DNA of 64,000 nucleotides, taken from Pseudobutyrivibrio ruminis CF1b (GTDB lineage Bacteria > Bacillota > Clostridia > Lachnospirales > Lachnospiraceae). A model generated the notes under the pieces. That model saw only the letters and a list, made by a program, of their open reading frames with translations, searched no databases and was not told the DNA's origin. The translations under genes were made by a program, and so were the position numbers. Shown piece by piece: positions 54,074 through 62,074 of this stretch. The stretch covers positions 109,924 through 173,923 of the forward strand of contig NZ_AUJB01000016.1 of NCBI RefSeq assembly GCF_000424005.1. Direction: 5' to 3'. Numbering within the stretch: the first letter of the stretch is position 1; each line of letters begins with the position of its first letter.

Positions 54074-56410
54074 ATGAATTTAGATTTTTTGAATGACAAG
54101 CAGCGAGAGGGTGTAGTCACAACCGAAGGACCTGTGCTTATTTTGGCGGGTGCCGGTTCCGGAAAGACAAGAGTGCTTACACACCGCGTTGCTTATTTAA
54201 TAGAACAGGGTGTGATGCCTTATAACATCATGGCCATCACCTTTACTAATAAGGCTGCCAGAGAGATGAGGGAGCGTATAGATAATATCGTAGGCTTCGG
54301 CTCAGATGGTGTTTGGGTAGCTACCTTTCATGCCAGCTGTGTTCGTATTCTCCGTCGTTTCTGCGAGAATCTTGGACAGGGCTACAGCAGCAATTTTACT
54401 ATTTACGATACAGACGATTGCAAGACTCTTATGAAAGAGGTTTGCAAATATCTTCAGATAGATACAAAGCAGTTTAAGGAGCGCACATTTTTAAATGTTA
54501 TTTCTGATGCTAAGAATAAATTGATTGGTCCAGAAGAATTTACTAATCGTGCCATGGGAGATTTTAATATGTCCCGTCAGGCCACAGTTTATCGTGAGTA
54601 TCAGGCTCGTCTTCGCCAGAATAATGCATTTGATTTTGATGATTTGATTATGAAGACTGTAGAGCTCCTTCGTTTAGATGGAGACGTTCGTGCTTACTAT
54701 AATGATAAGTTCAAATACATCATGGTAGACGAGTATCAGGATACCAATGCGGCTCAGTTTGAGCTTGTTCGTCTACTCACAGGTGGTGCGCAGAATCTTT
54801 GCGTTGTAGGTGATGACGATCAGTCTATCTACAAGTTCCGTGGTGCGGATATTTATAATATTTTGAATTTTGAGCAGCACTTCCCTGCAGCTCACGTTAT
54901 TAAGCTTGAGCAGAATTATCGAAGCACAGGAAACATCCTGGAGGCTGCCAATTCTGTCATTGCCAACAACGAGGGACGTAAGGAAAAGGCTCTTTGGACA
55001 GAGGCTGAGGATGGAGATAAAATCCAGTTCCAGCAGTTTGACAGTGCTTATGAAGAGGCTAGCTTTATAGCTAGTAATATTGGAGCCTTGGTTCGTAAAG
55101 GCGAAGCAGATTATAAGGATTGCGCAGTGCTTTATCGTACCAATGCACAGTCACGTCTTATAGAAGAAAAAATGATTTATGAGGGCATCCCTTATAAGAT
55201 TGTAGGCGGTGTTAATTTCTATAGCCGTAAGGAAATCAAGGACGTTCTTGCATATTTAAAGACTGTTGATAATGGCAGTGACGATATTGCTGTTCAGCGT
55301 ATTATCAATATTCCAAAGCGTGGAATTGGTGCTACCACTATCACTAAGGTTTCTGATTTTGCCAGAGAACGAGGCCTGAATTTCTATGAGGCATTGCTTC
55401 ATTGCGAAGAGGTGCCATCTATTGGAAAGGCAGCGACAAAGATTCAGGGCTTTACCAGTCTGATTGAAAAGCTTCGTCAGATTGCTCAGGAAGAATCCGT
55501 TTCAGCTCTTGTGGAGGAGATTTTGGATCAGACAGATTATGTGGCAGAGCTGAAAGCTGAGGGCACAGATGAGGCAAAAGCTCGTATCGAAAATATCGAT
55601 GAGCTCCTTACAAAGGCTGTTGCCTATGAGAAGGACGCAAGAGACGATGGAGAGGAGCCTACACTTTCAGGATTCTTAGAGGATGTAGCGCTTGTTGCAG
55701 ATATAGACAGCTACGAGGAAAGCGACAATTACGTTGTGCTCATGACTCTTCATGGCGCAAAGGGATTGGAGTTCCCTCGTGTATATATGGCCGGCATGGA
55801 GGACGGATTGTTCCCAGGCCAGGCAGCTATTTTTGATGGTGGCGGAGCAGATTCAGAGCTTGAGGAAGAGCGACGTCTGGCATATGTAGGTATCACCCGT
55901 GCCAGAGAGCATCTGACTATGACTGCAGCACGCATGAGAATGGTTCGAGGCGAGACTGCATTCCATAAGATTTCCCGCTTCGTAAAGGAGATTCCAGAGG
56001 AGCTTGTGAAGGGCAATCTTTGGGAGCCAAAGCCAATGGATGATTATAGCAGCACACCTATCGGGGAGTATTCTGTATATCAGAAGCCATCAGGATTTGG
56101 AAAGCCATTTGCCGCTTCTACAAGCTACGGTACAGCTGGATCTACAGCCGGCACAGGCAAGGGCAGCTACAGCGCCAGCAGATATTCTGTAGGCAGCTCT
56201 ACAACAGCAGTGGCCAATAAGAATGGCACTAAGATTGAGAAAACTGATTTGGATTATGGCATCGGCGACCGTGTCAGCCATATCAAATTTAAAGAAGGAA
56301 CAGTTAAAGATATCATCGACGAGGGCCGCGATTACGAGGTTACAGTAGAGTTCGATGGTGTCGGTGTGAAGAAGATGTTCGCATCTTTCGCAAAACTTAA
56401 AAAGTTATAA
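54074..56410 (+). CDS. pcrA: UvrD/PcrA-family DNA helicase
   Basis: A 778-residue superfamily 1A helicase moving 3' to 5'. Motif I AGAGSGKT has Lys31; further motifs are TFTNKAAREM, VDEYQDTNAAQF, VGDDDQSIYKFRGAD, LEQNYRS, VVLMTLHGAKGLEFPRVYMAGMEDGLFP and EERRLAYVGITRAREHL. The C-terminal 60 residues form a Tudor-like domain (IGDRVSHIKFKEGTVKDII), the PcrA element known to bind RNA polymerase. Roles are replication restart and nucleotide excision repair. Ser/Thr/Gly-rich linker near 690-725. Confidence 0.95.
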   Translation: MNLDFLNDKQREGVVTTEGPVLILAGAGSGKTRVLTHRVAYLIEQGVMPYNIMAITFTNKAAREMRERIDNIVGFGSDGVWVATFHASCVRILRRFCENLGQGYSSNFTIYDTDDCKTLMKEVCKYLQIDTKQFKERTFLNVISDAKNKLIGPEEFTNRAMGDFNMSRQATVYREYQARLRQNNAFDFDDLIMKTVELLRLDGDVRAYYNDKFKYIMVDEYQDTNAAQFELVRLLTGGAQNLCVVGDDDQSIYKFRGADIYNILNFEQHFPAAHVIKLEQNYRSTGNILEAANSVIANNEGRKEKALWTEAEDGDKIQFQQFDSAYEEASFIASNIGALVRKGEADYKDCAVLYRTNAQSRLIEEKMIYEGIPYKIVGGVNFYSRKEIKDVLAYLKTVDNGSDDIAVQRIINIPKRGIGATTITKVSDFARERGLNFYEALLHCEEVPSIGKAATKIQGFTSLIEKLRQIAQEESVSALVEEILDQTDYVAELKAEGTDEAKARIENIDELLTKAVAYEKDARDDGEEPTLSGFLEDVALVADIDSYEESDNYVVLMTLHGAKGLEFPRVYMAGMEDGLFPGQAAIFDGGGADSELEEERRLAYVGITRAREHLTMTAARMRMVRGETAFHKISRFVKEIPEELVKGNLWEPKPMDDYSSTPIGEYSVYQKPSGFGKPFAASTSYGTAGSTAGTGKGSYSASRYSVGSSTTAVANKNGTKIEKTDLDYGIGDRVSHIKFKEGTVKDIIDEGRDYEVTVEFDGVGVKKMFASFAKLKKL

Positions 56411-56419
56411 GAGGTATTT

Positions 56420-57811
56420 ATGAAACGTGGAGAAATCGTACAGGGTAAAGTTATAAAAGTAAATTTCCCCAACAAGGGCATTGTGGAGACAGCTGAGGGT
56501 GACCGCCTTCGTGTAAAAGGTGTTCTTCCAGGTCAGACTGTATCTGTCCGTGTGAAGAAATCTTCCAAGGAAAAGGCACAGGGCAATCTGCTCTCAGTGG
56601 ATGAGCCATCAGCACTTGAGATGGCAGAGCCAGCATGTGTTCACTATGGCAAGTGTGGCGGCTGTACATATCAGTCTCTTCCATACGAGGAGCAGCTTAA
56701 GATTAAGGAGGGCATGATTCATGACCTTATGGCTCCTGTAATCGGAGAGGATGTTTGGAATGCCACATACGAAGGCATTAAGGCCAGCCCTAAGCAGTTT
56801 GAATATAGAAATAAAATGGAGTTCTCTTTTGGTGACGAGGTAAAGGATGGTCCTCTCACTCTTGGTATGCATAAAAAGGGTAGCTTCTACGATGTTGTCA
56901 CTGTAGATGGTTGCCAAATTATCGATGCTGATATGAGACGCGTTCTTACTATCACATTGGAGTACTTCGCAAATGCGAAGCAGCCATATTATCGCAAGAA
57001 TACTCACGAAGGATATTTGCGTCATCTTTTAGTTCGTAAGGCAGCAAAGACAGGCGAGATCCTTGTTGATCTTGTTACAAGCACACAGATTTCATCTATC
57101 TATGAGATTGCTCTTTTAGAGGGCTGGAAGCAGGCGCTTATTAATTGCCCAGATTGGAAAGGAAAGCTTACAGGAATCCTTCATACAAAGAATGATAGAG
57201 AAGCAGATGTTGTCTGCGATGAGGGTACAGAAATCCTCTATGGTCAGGATTGGTTCAAGGAGGAGATTTTAGGACTTTCTTTTACAATCACTCCATTCTC
57301 ATTCTTCCAGACAAATTCACTTGGTGCTGAGGTGCTCTACAGCACAGCACGTGACTTTATTGCCAGCGGTGCTGACGGTGCAGAGGTATATGATTTGTAT
57401 TCTGGCACTGGTACAATTGCTCAGGTTATTGCACCAGCAGCAAAGCATGTAACAGGTGTAGAAATTATCGCTGAGGCAGTTGAGGCAGCAAAGGATAATG
57501 CCAAGCTCAACGGACTTGAGAATTGCGATTTCATCGCAGGTGATGTACTTAAGGTTCTCGATGATATCACTGAGAAGCCAGATTATATCATCCTTGATCC
57601 ACCACGTGATGGTATCCATCCAAAGGCACTTGATAAGATTATTGATTACGGTGTAGATTCACTTGTTTATATTTCCTGCAAGCCTACCAGCCTTGCTCGC
57701 GACCTTGAGGTATTCCTTGAACGTGGCTACAAGGTTACACGCCTTGCTTGCGTGGACATGTTCCCTGGAACATATCATTGTGAATCTATTTGTGCACTGA
57801 CTAGAAAATAA
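56420..57811 (+). CDS. RlmD/RumA-type 23S rRNA (uracil-C5)-methyltransferase
   Basis: A 463-residue protein. A TRAM domain (1-60) is followed by an iron-sulfur site with Cys73, Cys79, Cys82 and Cys165. A Rossmann methyltransferase domain follows, with YDLYSGTGTIAQVIAP, the LDPPRDG motif and nucleophile Cys420 in YISCKPTSLARDL. It methylates uridines in 23S rRNA (U747 or U1939 in other bacteria; in Firmicutes one RlmCD enzyme can do both), so I leave the exact site open. It follows pcrA by nine bases. Confidence 0.93.
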   Translation: MKRGEIVQGKVIKVNFPNKGIVETAEGDRLRVKGVLPGQTVSVRVKKSSKEKAQGNLLSVDEPSALEMAEPACVHYGKCGGCTYQSLPYEEQLKIKEGMIHDLMAPVIGEDVWNATYEGIKASPKQFEYRNKMEFSFGDEVKDGPLTLGMHKKGSFYDVVTVDGCQIIDADMRRVLTITLEYFANAKQPYYRKNTHEGYLRHLLVRKAAKTGEILVDLVTSTQISSIYEIALLEGWKQALINCPDWKGKLTGILHTKNDREADVVCDEGTEILYGQDWFKEEILGLSFTITPFSFFQTNSLGAEVLYSTARDFIASGADGAEVYDLYSGTGTIAQVIAPAAKHVTGVEIIAEAVEAAKDNAKLNGLENCDFIAGDVLKVLDDITEKPDYIILDPPRDGIHPKALDKIIDYGVDSLVYISCKPTSLARDLEVFLERGYKVTRLACVDMFPGTYHCESICALTRK

Positions 57812-57873
57812 TTGGGGATTATTGTATGGGATTAGTAGAACTGTAATTACAAAATGAAATAGGAAAAACTTTT

Positions 57874-57903
57874 GAGGTCACAATTTGTGACCTCTATTTT
57901 TTA
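57874..57903 (+). terminator. Terminator after the methyltransferase gene
   Basis: GAGGTCACAA and TTGTGACCTC with a single base between, then TATTTTTT. The operator of the next gene starts just after. Confidence 0.9.
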
Positions 57904-57913
57904 AATCTTTTTT

Positions 57914-57935
57914 AAGTGTTCAAATATGAACACTT
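57914..57935 (+). promoter_or_regulatory. Operator of the XRE regulator (probable autoregulation)
   Basis: AAGTGTTC and GAACACTT, perfect 8-bp half-sites six bases apart, overlap the promoter region of the regulator gene (TATGATAATAT follows at 57935-57945). The symmetry and position suit a small dimeric Cro/CI-type repressor. Confidence 0.55.
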
Positions 57936-57991
57936 ATGATAATATATACGTGATGACGAATTTGCACAATTCGGAAAGGCGGATAGTTACA

Positions 57992-58339
57992 ATGACAATT
58001 ATAGAAAGAATTTTTTTTCTTATAAAAGAACGTGGGTTAAGCCAAAATGCATTTGGCAAGGCAGCTGGTATTGCTCCTAGCACTATAAGTGACTGGAAGA
58101 CAAAGGGGCATACACCTTCAGCTGATAAGATTATGGATATATGCAGAGTGTTAGAGGTAACACCTGAGGCTCTTCTTACTGGGAAAGGAATAGATGAAGC
58201 TGATATCACAGAGTCTAAGGTAGATTACAAGGGTAAACAGCTACTATTGGAATATGAAGGCTTAAATGAGGATGCCCAGAAGAGGCTGCTGACGTATGCT
58301 AAGAAGCTGGGGGAGCTGACGAAACTAGAAGATTTATAG
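57992..58339 (+). CDS. XRE-family (Cro/CI-type) regulator
   Basis: A 115-residue protein with an N-terminal helix-turn-helix (IIERIFFLIKERGLSQNAFGKAAGIAPSTISDWKTKGHTPSADKIMDICRVLEVTPEALLTG) and a short C-terminal helical tail. No peptidase or LexA-like part is present. The start is the ATG at 57992; the frame extends upstream into the operator, which would be noncoding. Such small repressors next to KilA-N genes suggest phage or element ancestry; that is inference. Confidence 0.85.
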   Translation: MTIIERIFFLIKERGLSQNAFGKAAGIAPSTISDWKTKGHTPSADKIMDICRVLEVTPEALLTGKGIDEADITESKVDYKGKQLLLEYEGLNEDAQKRLLTYAKKLGELTKLEDL

Positions 58340-58391
58340 TTTTAACCGTGTGCATTTACATACGGTTTAGATACATTAGGATTATGTATTT

Positions 58392-58417
58392 TAAACTTAT
58401 CGATTTCGATAAGTTTA
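58392..58417 (+). repeat. 26-bp palindrome upstream of the KilA-N gene
   Basis: Arms TAAACTTATCGA and TCGATAAGTTTA around TT. The symmetry actually extends to 15-bp arms (58389-58403 with 58406-58420). It lies between the XRE gene and the KilA-N ribosome site. A sister palindrome inside the KilA-N gene shares all positions but three per arm. Confidence 0.75.
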
Positions 58418-58444
58418 AAAACTTAAAAGATAGGAGAGATAAAC

Positions 58445-59299
58445 ATGGGAAAAGCAATAATAAAAGATACTATACACGCTAAAGGATTTGACATAGGAAT
58501 TTATACTATGGACTATGAGAATGAATTTATATCTTTAACCGATATTGCAAAATACAAGAGTGATGCGCCAAATGATGTCATAAAAAACTGGATGAGAAAC
58601 AGGGACACTCTTGAATTCTTGGGTTTATGGGAAAGTCTTCATAATCCGGATTTTAAACCCGTCGAATTCGACGGGTTTAGAAGCGAGGCAGGTCTACACG
58701 CATTTACAATGTCGCCAACAAAGTGGATAGAAAGCGTTAATGCTATTGGTATTGTTTCAAAGGCTGGTCGATATGGTGGGACATATGCGCATTCTGACAT
58801 TGCACTGGAGTTTGCGTCTTGGATATCAGCTGAATTTAAACTATATATCATTAAAGACTATAAGCGACTCAAGAAGGATGAAAATAGTAAACTCTCAATT
58901 AATTGGAATTTAAATCGTGAAATTGCAAAGATTAACTATCGTATACACACAGATGCAATTAAGGATAATCTTATTCCACCAGAGCTTACACCAGAGCAGA
59001 TTTCATTCAAATATGCAAGTGAAGCGGATCTTCTTAATGTTGCATTATTTGGCAAGACAGCTAAACAGTGGAGAGATTCTAATAAAGATAAAAAAGACAA
59101 TATGCGAGATTTCGCAAGCTTAAATCAACTGTTGGTACTTGCAAATATGGAAAGCTATAATGCTATCTTAATTGAGCAGGGGAAGCCACAATCAGAAAGA
59201 TTGGTACTTCTTAGACAGCTTGTAGTAAAACAGATGCAAACATTGGAATATGTAAATAATGAGGGGCTTAAGAGACTGCCTGGTGCAACAAATCCCTAG
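58445..59299 (+). CDS. KilA-N domain protein
   Basis: A 284-residue protein with an N-terminal KilA-N DNA-binding domain (about 15-140; LTDIAKYKSDAPNDVIKNWMRNRDTLEFLGLWE, EAGLHAFTMSPTKWIESVNAIGIVSKAGRYGGTYAHSDIALEFASWISAEFKLYIIKDY). A helical C-terminal region follows, seen in the KilA-N proteins of Firmicute genomes and phages. Function uncertain: DNA binding is likely; related genes sit in prophages and defence islands. AGGAG precedes the ATG. Codons about 70-79 contain the second palindrome. Confidence 0.88.
   Translation: MGKAIIKDTIHAKGFDIGIYTMDYENEFISLTDIAKYKSDAPNDVIKNWMRNRDTLEFLGLWESLHNPDFKPVEFDGFRSEAGLHAFTMSPTKWIESVNAIGIVSKAGRYGGTYAHSDIALEFASWISAEFKLYIIKDYKRLKKDENSKLSINWNLNREIAKINYRIHTDAIKDNLIPPELTPEQISFKYASEADLLNVALFGKTAKQWRDSNKDKKDNMRDFASLNQLLVLANMESYNAILIEQGKPQSERLVLLRQLVVKQMQTLEYVNNEGLKRLPGATNP
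58654..58679 (+). repeat. 26-bp perfect palindrome inside the KilA-N gene
   Basis: Arms TAAACCCGTCGA and TCGACGGGTTTA around AT, fully symmetric. It matches the upstream palindrome at every position of the arms except three, and each difference is balanced by the complementary change in the other arm. Centres are 262 bp apart, close to 25 helical turns. Confidence 0.8.
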
Positions 59300-59314
59300 T
59301 TAAACACTTTTGCT

Positions 59315-59343
59315 TTGACATTTATAAGTATTATGTATAAACT
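59315..59343 (+). promoter_or_regulatory. Promoter of the EFR1 ferredoxin transcript
   Basis: TTGACA at 59315-59320, 17 bases, TAAACT at 59338-59343. Confidence 0.5.
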
Positions 59344-59344
59344 A

Positions 59345-59466
59345 AACACTACAGCGGATAAGGTTAAGACCTAGATCGATGCTGCTGAATAAGAAAGAAT
59401 TCTTTGGGAACGGGTTTTTTGCCGCAGGTCTATTAAAAGGAGCGGGTTGCTCGTTCTTTTTCTTTT
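59345..59466 (+). ncRNA. Structured leader or small RNA of unknown type
   Basis: A region of about 110 bases with a promoter in front. Paired parts include AGACCT (near 59369) with AGGTCT (near 59425), an AAAGAATTCTTT self-complement (near 59394), and a terminal hairpin with GAGC and GCTC followed by a T-rich run (59435-59466). The end is terminator-like, so this could be an attenuator or riboswitch for the ferredoxin gene. I could not match it to FMN, TPP, SAM, lysine, purine, cobalamin or T-box patterns. Confidence 0.45.
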
Positions 59467-59490
59467 AATTAAAAAATTAGGAAGAGAATA

Positions 59491-60258
59491 ATGGTTTTAT
59501 ATTTTAGTGGTACAGGCAATAGCAAATTTGTTGCGGAGAGAATAGCTAATGCCTTAAATGAAAAAGTTTGTGATATCTCAGAGTTTATAAAGAAAAAGGA
59601 GAAACCTGCATTTACAGAGGGTGGAAAATACATCTTTGTTGCACCATCCTATATGTCAGCACCTGCCAAGGCGATGGTTGATTTCGTTGAGGATGCTACA
59701 TTTCCTACGGGCATAGAGGCATATTTTGTAGTTACCTGTGTGGCTTCTATGGGCACCACACCAAAGATAGCTAAAAAGCTATGTAAGAAAAAGGGCTTTA
59801 AATACATGGGCTCTGCACAGATTCAGATGCCACAGAATTATATTGTATTTTTTAAAACCCAGGAGAGTGCTGAGAATCTTAAAGTCATAAAGGATGCCGT
59901 TTCACACATTGAGGAGCTTGCAACCAAAATACAAAATGGTGAGAAAATAAAAGAAAGATGGATTTCATTGCTGGAGCATGTTTTCACTGTTTCTATAGGT
60001 AATCTTTATTATAAATACTTCATGGGAACCAAAAAATTTATGGTAAAGGACGACTGTATTTCCTGCGGAAAATGTGCAAGAGTATGTCCCTTTGGTAATA
60101 TCAGTATTGTGGAAGGTAAGCCAGTTTGGGGTGATGATTGCACACACTGTATGGCTTGCATTAATCTTTGTCCGAAGGGCTCCATTGAGTATGGTGAAAA
60201 CACAATCGGAAAGCCTAGATATCCGGGACCATTTTTCACTTTACAACAGGATAATTAA
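59491..60258 (+). CDS. EFR1-type flavodoxin/ferredoxin fusion
   Basis: A 255-residue protein. Residues 1-150 are a flavodoxin-like domain (VLYFSGTGNSKFVAERIANAL, the FMN phosphate loop). Residues 190-235 hold two 4Fe-4S clusters (CISCGKCARVCP and CTHCMACINLCP). Such EFR1 proteins transfer electrons between ferredoxin-like carriers; partners unknown. GGAAGAG site precedes the ATG. Confidence 0.9.
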   Translation: MVLYFSGTGNSKFVAERIANALNEKVCDISEFIKKKEKPAFTEGGKYIFVAPSYMSAPAKAMVDFVEDATFPTGIEAYFVVTCVASMGTTPKIAKKLCKKKGFKYMGSAQIQMPQNYIVFFKTQESAENLKVIKDAVSHIEELATKIQNGEKIKERWISLLEHVFTVSIGNLYYKYFMGTKKFMVKDDCISCGKCARVCPFGNISIVEGKPVWGDDCTHCMACINLCPKGSIEYGENTIGKPRYPGPFFTLQQDN

Positions 60259-60268
60259 AGACAATAAA

Positions 60269-60309
60269 ACAGGGTACGCGCCATTCGGCATGTACCCTGT
60301 AATTTTTTT
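60269..60309. terminator. Bidirectional terminator between the ferredoxin and PH-domain genes
   Basis: ACAGGGTAC and GTACCCTGT with an inner GCC/GGC pair, flanked by A-rich sequence on the left and AATTTTTTT on the right, so it can act on both converging genes. Confidence 0.85.
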
Positions 60310-60688
60310 ATCTATCGTCATCATCGTCGTCCAGCTCGAATTCACTGCCCATGTATTCACGGCCTACCACACGCTTAGATTCACGCTGCTGTTCAACCTG
60401 AACGGAAAGCATTTCCTTTACATTTGCAGAATTTCTTACATTTTTAATTTCAAATGTTCCAAGGTTTTTGTCAGAAGAGCTGACAAAAATAGAGCCTACT
60501 CCAAAGATTCGCTGACCGAGGCTTCTCTTAAGCTGAAGATCAAGAATTCTATATAATCTCACTTCATTCTGAACAAGATTAAAAAATCCTGTCTCAACAA
60601 ATAATCTGTCCTCGCTCATGCTATATTTTGTAAAACTAAGTGGAAGTCCAAAATGTCTTTTTCTGTCATGCCATAAAATATCTGCCAT
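60308..60688 (-). CDS. Bacterial PH-domain protein
   Basis: A 126-residue protein: DILWHDRKRHFGLPLSFTKYSMSEDRLFVETGFFNLVQNEVRLYRILDLQLKRSLGQRIFGVGSIFVSSSDK is the bacterial PH (YdbS-like) core, with no membrane segments. The C-terminus is a run of Asp residues (ELDDDDDDR). I chose the second of two adjacent ATGs (60688), six bases after AAGGAGG; the first is only three bases away. Function unknown; the fold commonly mediates protein contacts. Confidence 0.85.
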   Translation of the reverse strand: MADILWHDRKRHFGLPLSFTKYSMSEDRLFVETGFFNLVQNEVRLYRILDLQLKRSLGQRIFGVGSIFVSSSDKNLGTFEIKNVRNSANVKEMLSVQVEQQRESKRVVGREYMGSEFELDDDDDDR

Positions 60689-60783
60689 CATTATCCTCCT
60701 TAAAATTTGAGTCTTTTGCTATTTATAATCGTTATTACTCACTAATACAATTAAATACATAATATATCAATATGATAAATGTG

Positions 60784-60812
60784 TTGATATTTACTGAAAA
60801 TTATGCAATAAT
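60784..60812 (+). promoter_or_regulatory. Promoter of the rsgA leader transcript
   Basis: TTGATA at 60784-60789, 17 bases, AATAAT at 60807-60812. It starts a leader of more than 200 bases before the GTPase gene. Confidence 0.5.
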
Positions 60813-60857
60813 GTGCTCGTAGTAAAAAAAAATATAGAGGAAAGCGAGGTAAATTTG

Positions 60858-60923
60858 ATGCGTGTCATGAGCACAGAGATTGTAACTGAATATCGTATGA
60901 AGACCTCGGTTTTGGGATTTTAA
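60858..60923 (+). CDS. Putative 21-codon leader peptide before rsgA
   Basis: An open frame starting Met-Arg-Val-Met-Ser-Thr-Glu-Ile-Val and ending Leu-Gly-Phe-stop, with GAGG eight bases before the ATG. It lies between a promoter and a terminator, upstream of a ribosome-assembly GTPase. Its ribosome site (CGAGGT, 60845-60850) can pair with ACCTCG inside its own codons 16-17 (60903-60908), and CCTCGGTT there can also pair with AACCGTGG of the terminator. It has no bias for one amino acid, so a stall triggered by antibiotics or slow translation seems likelier than amino acid sensing. A 21-codon ORF can be chance. Confidence 0.55.
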   Translation: MRVMSTEIVTEYRMKTSVLGF

Positions 60924-60940
60924 CTTATTGATATGATTTC

Positions 60941-60968
60941 AACCGTGGCTATTTTGTCACGGTTTCTT
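60941..60968 (+). terminator. Attenuator-like terminator between leader peptide and rsgA
   Basis: AACCGTG (60941-60947) and CACGGTT (60958-60964) with a 10-base loop, then TCTTT. It precedes rsgA by about 80 bases, so read-through is needed unless a second promoter exists. Confidence 0.7.
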
Positions 60969-61045
60969 TATGCCTATTTCTGGCAGTTTTCCATATAGGG
61001 TCTCCGTACGATTTCTTGATTTTGAAAATAATAGGAGACAAAGAA

Positions 61046-62032
61046 ATGAATAATACTAATGAACAGATTACTAGTAATGAACAGCTTGGACGTATTTCTG
61101 AGGTTCAAAAGAACAGCTTCAGAATCAAATTTCAGGGGCAGGATATTCCGGCTAAATTAAAGGGATTTTTCTATGAGGAAAGTGCTGATAAATTGCCAGT
61201 TGTGGGAGATTATGTAAGCTTTGATTACAATTCAACTGGTGACTCTATGATACAGTCAGTGCAGGAAAGAAAGAGCTTTTTGCAGCGACCAGATCAGGCC
61301 AAAACAGGCGTCATGCAGTACATGGTTGCAAATGTAGATTATGTATTCATAGTCACATCTTTGAATGAGGATTACAGCTACAACAGAATAGCAAGGTATG
61401 TCAGCATGGTTCTTCAGGGTGGTGCTACACCTGTAGTGATTCTTACGAAGTCGGACCTTTGCAACAACGTGGGACGCTACATCCGTGAGGTGGAAACAAT
61501 TGCAGAAGACGTGCGAGTTCATGCTATATCAGCCATATATGACATTGGCATGGATGAGCTGGAAGAATACCTTCAGCCAGGAAAAACAATTTGCCTGATG
61601 GGTTCTTCCGGAGCAGGAAAATCAACACTTCTCAATGCTATTACAGGGGAAGAAGTTATGAAGACTTCTGCTATCAGAGAATCTGATGATACGGGTCGAC
61701 ACACTACCACACACAGACAGTTAATCGAACTAGAAAATGGTGTCTCTATTATCGACACTCCTGGTATGAGAGAGCTTGGAATGGCGATGGTGGAGGATGG
61801 GATTGATAGCACTTTCTCAGATATTATCGAGCTTGAAAGTAGATGTAAATTCAGCAACTGCAGACATGATACAGAGCCTGGTTGTGCTATAAAGGCTGCT
61901 ATAGAAAATGGAGAATTATCCCTGGAAAGATTCCAGCTTTATCAAAATCTTGGTCAGGAAAATACAAAAAATTATGCCAAGAAAAAAGAGATTTCAAAGT
62001 GGGCCAAGGCCTATAAGAAAAACAAATTTTAA
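61046..62032 (+). CDS. rsgA: RsgA-family circularly permuted GTPase
   Basis: A 328-residue ribosome small-subunit GTPase. An OB-fold (1-75) is followed by G4 TKSD (134-137), then G1 GSSGAGKS (186-193), G2/G3 with DTPGMRELGM, and a zinc-binding tail CKFSNCRHDTEPGC near 262-276. The G4-G1-G3 order is the family's circular permutation. It helps 30S maturation. The start is the ATG eight bases after AGGAG. I cannot tell whether it is the main copy or a paralogue; the regulated leader favours a special role. Confidence 0.93.
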   Translation: MNNTNEQITSNEQLGRISEVQKNSFRIKFQGQDIPAKLKGFFYEESADKLPVVGDYVSFDYNSTGDSMIQSVQERKSFLQRPDQAKTGVMQYMVANVDYVFIVTSLNEDYSYNRIARYVSMVLQGGATPVVILTKSDLCNNVGRYIREVETIAEDVRVHAISAIYDIGMDELEEYLQPGKTICLMGSSGAGKSTLLNAITGEEVMKTSAIRESDDTGRHTTTHRQLIELENGVSIIDTPGMRELGMAMVEDGIDSTFSDIIELESRCKFSNCRHDTEPGCAIKAAIENGELSLERFQLYQNLGQENTKNYAKKKEISKWAKAYKKNKF

Positions 62033-62074
62033 TACTGTAACTGATAACAATAATTACTAGAAATCGAGGACAAA

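Noticed and set aside
59345..59466. T-box leader
   Set aside because: The GGG and GCCGC stretches lack the conserved TGGNACCGCG core, and the downstream gene is not tied to amino acids or tRNA.
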